A stretch of 7,042 bases of DNA from an uncultured Lachnospiraceae bacterium (GTDB taxonomy: Bacteria > Bacillota > Clostridia > Lachnospirales > Lachnospiraceae), in the NCBI GenBank assembly GCA_934359535.1, contig CAKRLN010000111.1:1-7042 (forward strand), in the 5' to 3' direction. The position numbers and the translations under genes are program-made. This document shows, piece after piece, positions 1 to 5,235 of this stretch (within the stretch, counting starts at the first letter, position 1; every line of letters begins with the position of its first letter). The notes beneath the pieces were generated by a model. The model was not told the DNA's origin, did not search any database, and worked only from the letters and a program-made list of their open reading frames with translations.

Positions 1-111
1 ATAAGGCGCTAAAATACAGCGCCTAAGTACCGGCCGCTCCCCAGTGTCTTCTTAATCTTTTTGTCACTTTTCACAATAGAATTCCGTTTAACTATGAGTT
101 TCGCAATTGCC
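1..111 (-). repeat. Partial copy 1 of a palindromic repeat / putative structured RNA element
   Basis: This is the 5' half plus apical hairpin of the element that is complete at 4303-4508; the other arm would lie left of the window. It matches copy 2 over the 20-nt end box (92-111, identical to 4489-4508) and over CTAAGTACCGGCCG (23-36 and 4421-4434), and the total length differs by one base. The apical hairpin (5-10 with 18-23) is a perfect 6-bp stem with a 7-nt loop, and two of its pairs are changed in a compensatory way relative to copy 2. The middle (37-91) is diverged but keeps a patchy match around 43-56. It lies just past the terminator of the EAL gene, so read on the minus strand it would lead into whatever gene lies left of the window. 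I see no convincing promoter for it. The minus strand is inferred from copy 2. Confidence 0.7.
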
Positions 112-141
112 TATGGATATTTTTTGCAAAGAAAAATAGAC

Positions 142-177
142 AAAAAGAAATCCCGAACTAATTTTATTCGGGATTTC
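142..177 (-). terminator. Intrinsic terminator of the GGDEF/EAL gene
   Basis: A perfect 11-bp stem (147-157 with 167-177, GAAATCCCGAA/TTCGGGATTTC) with a 9-nt loop is followed on the minus strand by TTTTTG. It sits 22 bp past the stop codon at 200, so it ends the EAL-gene transcript and separates it from the repeat element at 1-111. Confidence 0.93.
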
Positions 178-199
178 CTTCTTATGAATCTATTTATTT

Positions 200-2305
200 T
201 TATTTCCAGACATTGTCAGTGTCATCCAGAAGCTTCACAAATTCCTCCTCTGGAAGCGGCTTTGAGAAATAATAGCCCTGTATAAAATCACAGCCATAGC
301 GGCGTAAGAAATCAAGCTGTTCCTCCGTCTCTACTCCCTCTGCTACAACCTTCATATCCAGACGGTGTGCAAGCTCAATCATTGAGATCAAAATACTGTT
401 ATTCTTCTTGCTTGTGCCAAGCTTATGCACAAATCCCATATCAAGCTTCATCACATCAAACTCAAAATCACTCATCATGCTAAACGAAGATAACCCACTT
501 CCAAAGTCATCGACAAAAAGCTTTACTCCCATTCCACGCAGCTCCGACAAAAATTCATTGCCACTTTCTGTAATATCTGCACATGCAGATTCCGTGATCT
601 CATAACGAAATACTTCCTTCGGCAGACTCGAGCGGCGTATATCACGGCGGATTTCATCCATGATAGTTGTATCCATAAGATCCATCCGCGAAAGATTGAC
701 CGTAAGCGGAACAACTGTCCTTCCATCTTTGTAGCGTCTCTCCAAAAAATCATGCACCCTGCGGTTCATAAAAGAGTCTACCTTTGTGATATAACCGCTT
801 TCCTCCAGTACTGGTATAAATCTGCCCGGAAGAATCATGCCATTTTCTTTGGAAATCCAACGTACCAAAGTCTCCGCAGATACAATCTTTCTTGTCCAGC
901 TGTCATAGATCGGCTGATAGAACACCTTAAATTCTCCCTTTGCCATTGCATCCTCTAACTGGATCAAGGCAATGCTCTTCTCCTCGTATTCCATTTTCAT
1001 GCTGTCATCAAATATGATATACGGCTGCACATACTGATTCGAAATGTAGGTTTTAGCAAGCTTTGCCCGATCACACATCTCCGATACATGAAGGGAACAA
1101 TCCCTTGGAATCCGATAGATTCCACATCTTCCAATCACATCAAACCGGATATTGTTCACCTCCATGACATCATGAAGAAGCTCCGTCAGCTTTCGGTAAT
1201 CAATGTTTGCCTCTTCCACAAGCACCGTAAAATGATCTGCCTCCATCCTTGCAGTCACAAGCGGCTTTAAAAAGCTCGTCTGCAGCTTATGCACAATATT
1301 GCAAATCAGCTGATCTCCTTTTTCATATCCGAACAGATCGTTGACCGCCTTAAACCGCTGAATATTAAAATACATAATTGCAAAGCTTCTGTCCGGATTA
1401 TTCGCAAGAATTTCCTCTGCCCTCCGGTGGAAGCCAGTACGGTTCAATGCTCCGGTCAAAGAATCCGTCTCTGCCTCCTTTGTCATATCATCGATAACAA
1501 ACAGAAGAATTCTCTTGTCTTCATCAAACCAGTAATAGCTGTAGCGTTCCACCTCATAGGCCAGATCATGCACCATAAAGGAAAATTGTCCGGCAATTGC
1601 CATATTTCTGCTCAGATAATCAATTCTTGTACATTTCAGAAACTGTGCCCGGTCCTTCTCGCAAATACGTCCGGCAAGCTCCTGTTCCACGCATTCACAG
1701 TAAGAAAAAACTTTCTTGTCTGGAATATGGATCCCTTTGAATTGATTGGATCTGAAATAAATTCTCCGCTCTTCCATCTGGATCAGTCCAAGCGCCTTAT
1801 AATCTGCCTGATATAAAATTTGCTGGATCTGTCCGTCGACATATTTCGTTGTATAATCTTCCCAGGCTGCGCATGCCTCGATATGTCCGTTATCCGGATT
1901 CTGGAACATATTGACATTCACCCGGTAGCAGCAGATCAGGCCATCCCTTTTATAGCGGTGCTTTGTCTCAAGCTGCGGCTGCCCTGCCTGAAATGTCTGA
2001 ATCAGATTTTCCCTATTGAAGCATGCCTGAAACTCCCTGCGGCTCTCTTCATCCGGAATCTCCGGATACACGGTCTTCTCCAACCAGGTTTGCACCTGCT
2101 CCTCCGGTTTCTGCGCTTCTGTGCCATCCCAGACTGCTGTAATCAGTCTGTCCTCTGTTACATCAATATATAATGCCCCTGCCTGCTCCTGGCTGCCTGA
2201 CATCAGAAAATCAATTCTCGCCTGATAGGTCTTCTCTGAGCTCCACTGGTTATTGTATTCTGCCACCCTGCATTCATTCTTACGGTTTGCCATGGAATGA
2301 TTCAT
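200..2305 (-). CDS. PAS-like/GGDEF/EAL protein, probable cyclic-di-GMP phosphodiesterase with dead GGDEF site
   Basis: Soluble 701-aa protein with no signal peptide or membrane segment. The N-terminal ~270 residues look like two PAS-type sensor modules (inference from pattern). A GGDEF domain follows (~275-430), starting at DSLTGALNR. Its signature is degenerate: the GGDEF site reads EADHF (355-359), the metal-binding D-x-D is N-x-Q (314-316), and no RxxD I-site is present, so it should not make c-di-GMP; it may still bind GTP. The EAL domain (~455-690) carries the expected catalytic set: ETL motif (E478), N537, E569 in YEITES, DDFGSG (D599/D600), K620, E656 in AEGVE, E659 and Q676. It should hydrolyse c-di-GMP to pGpG. 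The start at 2305 is chosen because the SD AAGGGGG lies 7 nt upstream; an ATG two codons earlier (2311) is too close to it. It has its own promoter (2344-2372) and terminator. Confidence 0.93.
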   Translation of the reverse strand: MNHSMANRKNECRVAEYNNQWSSEKTYQARIDFLMSGSQEQAGALYIDVTEDRLITAVWDGTEAQKPEEQVQTWLEKTVYPEIPDEESRREFQACFNRENLIQTFQAGQPQLETKHRYKRDGLICCYRVNVNMFQNPDNGHIEACAAWEDYTTKYVDGQIQQILYQADYKALGLIQMEERRIYFRSNQFKGIHIPDKKVFSYCECVEQELAGRICEKDRAQFLKCTRIDYLSRNMAIAGQFSFMVHDLAYEVERYSYYWFDEDKRILLFVIDDMTKEAETDSLTGALNRTGFHRRAEEILANNPDRSFAIMYFNIQRFKAVNDLFGYEKGDQLICNIVHKLQTSFLKPLVTARMEADHFTVLVEEANIDYRKLTELLHDVMEVNNIRFDVIGRCGIYRIPRDCSLHVSEMCDRAKLAKTYISNQYVQPYIIFDDSMKMEYEEKSIALIQLEDAMAKGEFKVFYQPIYDSWTRKIVSAETLVRWISKENGMILPGRFIPVLEESGYITKVDSFMNRRVHDFLERRYKDGRTVVPLTVNLSRMDLMDTTIMDEIRRDIRRSSLPKEVFRYEITESACADITESGNEFLSELRGMGVKLFVDDFGSGLSSFSMMSDFEFDVMKLDMGFVHKLGTSKKNNSILISMIELAHRLDMKVVAEGVETEEQLDFLRRYGCDFIQGYYFSKPLPEEEFVKLLDDTDNVWK

Positions 2306-2343
2306 CCCCATTCCCCCTTCTCAGTCCGTCTTGGTTTTTGTAT

Positions 2344-2372
2344 ATTTTACCATTTTTTCCCTGTTTTTCCAA
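2344..2372 (-). promoter_or_regulatory. Sigma-A promoter of the GGDEF/EAL gene
   Basis: TTGGAA (2367-2372), a 17-bp spacer and TAAAAT (2344-2349) on the minus strand. It lies immediately after the stop codon of the diguanylate cyclase remnant (2380-2382) and gives a leader of about 30 nt before the ATG. The EAL gene therefore does not depend on the nagA transcript. The match is by eye. Confidence 0.75.
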
Positions 2373-2379
2373 TGTATTT

Positions 2380-2506
2380 TTATATATTTTTTGCAACAGA
2401 CTTTACGCGATGCCGCTTTGCCTCATACAGACTCTCATCGGCACGGGAAAGGGCTTCGTGTAATTCCACTTACCAGAAGTCCAATCGTCAGTCTCTTGTT
2501 TTTCAT
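2380..2506 (-). pseudogene. Remnant of a diguanylate cyclase (PBP-like sensor plus GGDEF), internally deleted
   Basis: On the minus strand an ATG at 2506 overlaps the nagA stop (ATGA). It opens a frame starting MKNKRLTIGLLVSGIT, which resembles the first strand of a LacI/periplasmic-binding-protein-like sensor, and hits a stop at 2435 after 23 codons. In a different frame, from about 2457 down to a TAA at 2380-2382, the sequence reads EALSRADESLYEAKRHRVKS plus five more residues. This is the characteristic last helix of a GGDEF domain (compare ADxALYxAKxxGRN). The two pieces meet at about 2455-2465, so the body of a gene, probably well over 1 kb, is missing and the frame is shifted. The C-terminal match is strong. 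The N-terminal family assignment is weaker. The gene was evidently the second cistron of the nagA operon. Confidence 0.75.
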
Positions 2507-3654
2507 TGTAATTCCCAATCACCTTTCTCTTTTCCCCCAAGATATACAGACTGAAGATTAAAGGTTTCATCCAAAAGGACCAGGTCTGCGTATTTTCCTG
2601 GTGTAATGCTGCCACAGCAGTCAAAGATTCCAAGCTCCTTTGCCGGATTCTCGGTTGCACAGGCGATCGCTGCTTCAAGTGGAATGTGCATCTCTGTTAT
2701 GGCATTTTTCATGCCGTCCATCAGATTAGTAACCGAGCCTGCGATCGTCCCATCAGAAAGCAGTGCCCGCTTTCCATGCACCGACACCCTCTGTCCGCCT
2801 AATGTATAAATGCCATCCGAAAGCCCCGCTGCCCGCATGCTGTCACTGATGAAAATAATCCGTTCCTCACCAAAGAGTAAAAATGCCGCCCGCACTGCCG
2901 CCGGATGTACATGAATTCCATCACAGATCAGTTCTACCCGGCAGTCCTTTGTATCTGCTGCCGCGCCGATCACCCCCGGGTTCCTGTGATGGAAGTCTGG
3001 CATTGCATTAAACAGGTGCGTCACATGGGATGCCCCATGGGAAAACGCCTCCATTGCCGTAGCATAATCGCTATCCGTATGAGCAAGCGACACCGTAACC
3101 TGAGCCTTTACCGCATCGATAAATTCCATCGCGCCTTCCGTCTCCGGTGCAAGGTCAACAAGCCGGATGAGCCCTCCTGCCTCCTTTTGCAAGCCTAAAA
3201 ACAGTGCCAGATCACATGGTCTGATATTTTCTGCTGCCTGTGCTCCCTTTTTTTTCCTATTAATAAATGGCCCCTCCATATGAATACCGGCAAACCGCGC
3301 GCACGCATCCCTGCGCGGCTTTTTTGCATAAGAGGAAGCAGCCTTCATGATTTGATGAAGATTCTCCTCCGGCACACTCATCGTTGCCGGACAGATCGTA
3401 GTCACACCATTTTCTGCCTCATAAGCCGCCATCCGCATAAGCGTCTCTTCCCCCGCATCACACAGGTCATCTCCCATACAGCCATGGAAATGCAGATCAA
3501 TAAGTCCCGGAATTGCATATGCACCTTTCCCATCGATAACCGGTTCCCCTGGCAGCGCATTCTTTCGAAACCTTCCATTCCTTTCATCCATGCAGATCTC
3601 ACCTGGCACAAACCGGTGATCCTCCCCATACTTTAATACATTTATAATCCTCAA
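2503..3654 (-). CDS. nagA: N-acetylglucosamine-6-phosphate deacetylase
   Basis: Cytosolic amidohydrolase that removes acetate from GlcNAc-6-P to give GlcN-6-P, the step before NagB in amino-sugar catabolism and wall recycling. The 383-aa product matches the usual NagA size. Visible motifs are PGLIDLHFHG (49-58, metal ligands H55 and H57), HMEGPF (125-130, metal ligand E127), LAHTDSD with H192, THLFNAM with H213, the substrate-site segment ending H248/H250, and ISDSMRAAG with catalytic D271. The start is taken as TTG at 3654: it follows an AGGGGGG SD and gives the family-like N-terminus MRIINVLKYG. An in-frame TTG at 3696 sits in the loop of a leader hairpin and adds 14 unfamilial residues. 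The stop overlaps the start of the diguanylate cyclase remnant by ATGA. No nagB is in the window. Confidence 0.95.
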   Translation of the reverse strand: MRIINVLKYGEDHRFVPGEICMDERNGRFRKNALPGEPVIDGKGAYAIPGLIDLHFHGCMGDDLCDAGEETLMRMAAYEAENGVTTICPATMSVPEENLHQIMKAASSYAKKPRRDACARFAGIHMEGPFINRKKKGAQAAENIRPCDLALFLGLQKEAGGLIRLVDLAPETEGAMEFIDAVKAQVTVSLAHTDSDYATAMEAFSHGASHVTHLFNAMPDFHHRNPGVIGAAADTKDCRVELICDGIHVHPAAVRAAFLLFGEERIIFISDSMRAAGLSDGIYTLGGQRVSVHGKRALLSDGTIAGSVTNLMDGMKNAITEMHIPLEAAIACATENPAKELGIFDCCGSITPGKYADLVLLDETFNLQSVYLGGKEKGDWELQ

Positions 3655-3685
3655 AATCCCCCCCTGCTTTCTCTTTTGGGAATAA

Positions 3686-3707
3686 GGGGCAAACAATATT
3701 TTGCCCC
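3686..3707 (-). promoter_or_regulatory. Palindrome in the nagA leader (operator or 5' hairpin)
   Basis: Perfect 8-bp inverted repeat GGGGCAAA-N6-TTTGCCCC. It begins roughly 10 nt downstream of the expected nagA transcription start and ends about 30 bp before the nagA start codon. The position suits a repressor operator, and in RNA it would form a 5' hairpin. It has no U-tract in either direction, so it is not a terminator. It does not resemble the NagR/DasR-type sites I know. Confidence 0.5.
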
Positions 3708-3724
3708 CAACATCATATAATTTT

Positions 3725-3753
3725 ATTATAAGTCTTTTTTCCTATTTTCACAA
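3725..3753 (-). promoter_or_regulatory. Sigma-A promoter of nagA
   Basis: TTGTGA (3748-3753), a 17-bp spacer and a perfect TATAAT (3725-3730) on the minus strand. It lies between the terminator of the Fur-like gene and nagA, so nagA (with the former diguanylate cyclase) is an independent transcription unit. Confidence 0.85.
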
Positions 3754-3785
3754 TCCATTTTCACGTTCAGCACTTCCGTCAGAAA

Positions 3786-3816
3786 AAGAAAAACCCCGGT
3801 CGAAACCGGAGTTTTT
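3786..3816 (-). terminator. Intrinsic terminator of the Fur-family gene
   Basis: On the minus strand the stem CTCCGGT/ACCGGGG (3805-3811 with 3794-3800, one G-U pair) is closed by a stable UUCG tetraloop and followed by TTTTTCTTTTT. It starts about 25 bp past the stop codon at 3836. The A-tract on the far side could allow weak function in the plus direction. Confidence 0.92.
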
Positions 3817-3835
3817 CTTCCTGTTATGTATTCTG

Positions 3836-4273
3836 TTATGCTTCCGCACACTGGCATGGCATTGCGACAACATTTTTAATTTTCTGTCCCCGCATGTACC
3901 CGCATTTTTCAAGTCCTGCCTGAATGATCTGATGCCACTGGTTTGCGGAAAACTCAACAACCGATTCATCATCAAACTCGATCGTGCAGACATCCCGCAT
4001 CTCGCATTCCTCTCCGCAGGCAATCTTGTACATATTTTTGCGGCTGATCGCACCAACCTCTTCTAAGGTGTTGATCATGCGGTATACGGTTGCAGTTCCA
4101 ATCTTCGGATCTTTTTTGGATGCACGGTAATAGATTTCCTTACAGCAGGAGCAGTCCTCTTCTAAGATAATGTCCAGCAGCATCTGCCTTTGCTTTGTGA
4201 TCCTGCAGCCCTGCTCCTTTAATCTCTGTAATATCAGTTCCTTTTGCATTTGTGTCCTTCTATAATCCTGCAT
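3836..4273 (-). CDS. Fur-family transcriptional regulator, Cys-rich variant
   Basis: 145-aa winged-helix regulator of the Fur/PerR/Zur family. The N-terminal part (GCRITKQRQMLLDIILEED, ~22-40) and the recognition helix region (IGTATVYRMINTLEEVG, 58-74) are clear Fur hallmarks. The metal-binding region is atypical. The usual His-rich segment before the CxxCG motif reads ACGEECEMRDVC (85-96), and the helix position that often supplies a His carries CSCC (41-44). The tail ends CQCAEA. In all there are 10 Cys and one His (H114), suggesting thiolate metal or Fe-S type sensing (inference). The start at 4273 is chosen for the SD AGAGG 5 nt upstream; the longer frame to 4417 would run into the palindromic element and has no Fur-like sequence. 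The gene is expressed from the promoter at 4558-4586 through a leader of roughly 280 nt and ends at 3786-3816. The metal sensed and the regulon cannot be told. Confidence 0.9.
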   Translation of the reverse strand: MQDYRRTQMQKELILQRLKEQGCRITKQRQMLLDIILEEDCSCCKEIYYRASKKDPKIGTATVYRMINTLEEVGAISRKNMYKIACGEECEMRDVCTIEFDDESVVEFSANQWHQIIQAGLEKCGYMRGQKIKNVVAMPCQCAEA

Positions 4274-4302
4274 AACAACCTCTTTTCTGTCAACCTGTAT
4301 CG

Positions 4303-4508
4303 GACATCTGCGAAACTCTCCCACTCTTTCTCCCACATGTACTGCAAGCACAAGCAAACGCAGACACGCTTCCGCTATATTGCCACGTGCAACGGTACAT
4401 AAGCGGCTAAAAAACACCCGCTAAGTACCGGCCGTGGCAGAATGTCTGCTAATTGCTTTGTGCTCACAGTACATGCTGCTCTTAGGTTCTATGAGTTTCG
4501 CAATTGCC
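4303..4508 (-). repeat. Complete copy 2 of a 206-nt palindromic element / putative structured leader RNA
   Basis: Read on the minus strand it folds into one nested rod. The outer stem pairs 4493-4508 with 4303-4318, including a 10-bp perfect core (TGCGAAACTC/GAGTTTCGCA). Next is an 18-bp helix pairing 4458-4475 with 4336-4353 (two G-U pairs), then GCAA/UUGC, then GCAGACAU/GUGUCUGC (4442-4449 with 4360-4367), UGCCACG/CGUGGCA (4433-4439 with 4381-4387), CGGUAC/GUACCG (4425-4430 with 4393-4398), and an apical stem with a U-rich loop (4403-4422). The imperfect positions are G-U on the minus strand and would be A-C on the plus strand, which argues for minus-strand RNA. The 5' boundary (4508) is exactly where identity to copy 1 ends. 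It lies between a DtxR-box promoter and the Fur-like gene. No target-site duplication, transposase or U-tract terminator is evident. The family is unknown to me. Confidence 0.8.
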
Positions 4509-4553
4509 AATCTATCTTTCCAGTTTAAGCCGGTATTTGTATCAGCTATCTTG

Positions 4554-4571
4554 TGTTAGTATAGCCTAACA
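4554..4571. promoter_or_regulatory. DtxR/IdeR-like operator overlapping the -10 box
   Basis: Perfect inverted repeat TGTTAG-N6-CTAACA. The core TTAG-TATAGC-CTAA has the spacing of the DtxR consensus (TTAG-GTTAGC-CTAA) and matches it at 13 of 16 positions by my comparison. It covers the -10 hexamer of the promoter at 4558-4586, so a metal-loaded DtxR-family repressor would block transcription. The operator class is inferred from similarity; the palindrome itself is seen directly. Confidence 0.6.
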
Positions 4572-4586
4572 AATATTAGAAGTCAA
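4558..4586 (-). promoter_or_regulatory. Strong sigma-A promoter driving the palindromic element and the Fur-like gene
   Basis: TTGACT (4581-4586), a 17-bp spacer and TATACT (4558-4563) on the minus strand. The expected start is near 4551, about 43 nt before the palindromic element and about 280 nt before the Fur-like ATG. Upstream of the -35 lie two copies of CTGCATAAAA (4592-4601 and 4613-4622) exactly 21 bp apart. Confidence 0.85.
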
Positions 4587-4639
4587 TAATGTTTTATGCA
4601 GAATATAAAATTTTTTATGCAGCTGATATACGGTAAGAA

Positions 4640-5029
4640 CTATGCATTCTTTTTTGCGTTGGCTTTCGCCTGGAATTTTTCATTCATTATAATGAAGCGT
4701 TCGTGCTCGCCTTCTCCGATCAGACCGCATTCATCATATGCCTTTACCGAAAAGGTCAGCGCACGGCCGTCAACCTGAATCAGCTCCGTCTCACAGGTAA
4801 CCTTCATGCCAACCGGTGTTGCAGCTACATGCTTGACGTTTAATGCGGTTCCAACGGTTCCGCTTCCTTCCTCTAATTCTCCTGCAACGCTCTCATATGC
4901 GGTGTTCTCCATGAGCGCAATCATTGCCGGGGTTGCAAATACATCGAGTGTTCCGCTTCCCATTGCCTTTGCTGTTTTGTCCTCCGATACAATAAGCTCT
5001 TTTGTTCCTTTGATTCCTGTCTCTAACAT
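4640..5029 (-). CDS. FlK-like hot-dog fold acyl-CoA thioesterase
   Basis: 129-aa single-domain hot-dog protein, the usual size for this family. Family features are ATPAMIALMENTA (32-44) and LNVKHVAATPVG (63-74). The residues T33, E41, H67, R111 and G60 keep the spacing of Thr42, Glu50, His76, Arg120 and Gly69 of fluoroacetyl-CoA thioesterase FlK (recalled numbering, constant offset of 9). The catalytic triad therefore looks intact. The position matching the fluoroacetate-specific lid residue Phe36 is Thr27, so a general short or branched acyl-CoA substrate is more likely than fluoroacetyl-CoA (inference). The C-terminal tail is Lys/Ala-rich and probably disordered. The start has a near-perfect SD, AGGAGG, 7 nt upstream. 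A promoter is proposed at 5074-5102. No clear terminator follows, so some read-through into the downstream Fur leader is possible. Confidence 0.88.
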   Translation of the reverse strand: MLETGIKGTKELIVSEDKTAKAMGSGTLDVFATPAMIALMENTAYESVAGELEEGSGTVGTALNVKHVAATPVGMKVTCETELIQVDGRALTFSVKAYDECGLIGEGEHERFIIMNEKFQAKANAKKNA

Positions 5030-5036
5030 GTCCCAT

Positions 5037-5042
5037 CCTCCT
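5037..5042 (-). promoter_or_regulatory. Shine-Dalgarno of the thioesterase gene
   Basis: AGGAGG on the minus strand, 7 nt before the ATG at 5029. It fixes this start; no other in-frame ATG nearby competes. Confidence 0.88.
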
Positions 5043-5073
5043 GATTCTGTGGTTTATCTTTTATTTCCCTGTT

Positions 5074-5102
5074 ATCGTATCATCTTTTTCCCCGGCTGTC
5101 CA
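5074..5102 (-). promoter_or_regulatory. Probable promoter of the thioesterase gene
   Basis: TGGACA (5097-5102), a 17-bp spacer and TACGAT (5074-5079) on the minus strand, giving a leader of about 40 nt. The -10 is weaker than at the other promoters in the window. The stretch from here to the CIRCE element (5103-5201) is AT-rich and shows no other feature I can support. Confidence 0.5.
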
Positions 5103-5201
5103 TGTGCCAGAGTTGTAATTTATCCAGAACCTTGCTGCAGTAGTTTATAAACATTTTAGAATTGTGAAAATGCCTTATTTTCAATGTTTTTCGCTGCTTT
5201 G

Positions 5202-5228
5202 TTAGCACTCGTTTAAAAAGAGTGCTGA
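5202..5228 (+). promoter_or_regulatory. CIRCE element (HrcA operator) upstream of htpG
   Basis: TTAGCACTC-N9-GAGTGCTGA matches the CIRCE consensus TTAGCACTC-N9-GAGTGCTAA at 17 of 18 arm positions. HrcA represses heat-shock genes from this site. It ends 7 bp upstream of the htpG -35 box, whereas CIRCE often overlaps or follows the start site. Confidence 0.93.
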
Positions 5229-5235
5229 TTTTCTA

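Noticed and set aside
112..141. Promoter for repeat copy 1 (TTGTCT, 18 bp, TATCCA)
   Set aside because: The -35 lies in the U-tract of the terminator and the -10 is poor. No DtxR-like palindrome is present as there is for copy 2.
61..285. 74-aa plus-strand open frame
   Set aside because: Runs through the palindromic element, the terminator and the 3' end of the EAL gene; no SD and no protein-like composition.
1289..1816. 175-aa plus-strand open frame inside the EAL gene
   Set aside because: Antisense to a clearly coding domain-rich gene, with no RBS and no recognisable domain.
2403..2678. 91-aa minus-strand open frame spanning the nagA 3' end and the remnant
   Set aside because: Most of it is out of frame inside nagA, and its tail is out of frame with the readable GGDEF fragment, so it is a shadow frame.
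3655..3696. Longer nagA start (TTG at 3696)
   Set aside because: It has a possible GGGGG SD, but the codon lies in the loop of the leader palindrome and adds residues unlike NagA N-termini. The TTG at 3654 fits family length and has AGGGGGG upstream. Not fully excluded.
3721..3727. Terminator or second regulator site in the A/T palindrome near the nagA -10
   Set aside because: The alternating A/T sequence around TATAATAAAATTATAT is explained by the promoter -10 and is too weak to count as a hairpin.
4274..4417. Longer N-terminus for the Fur-family protein (start at 4417)
   Set aside because: The extra 48 residues have no Fur-like sequence, lie inside the palindromic element and lack a good SD, whereas the ATG at 4273 has AGAGG 5 nt upstream.
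4303..4508. Known riboswitch (c-di-GMP, cobalamin, SAM, TPP, NiCo, manganese) or ribozyme
   Set aside because: None of the conserved core motifs I know for these classes is present on either strand.
4599..4639. Terminator after the thioesterase gene
   Set aside because: Only an A/T-only ATAAAA/TTTTAT pairing is present, with no GC stem and U-tract, so it was not annotated.
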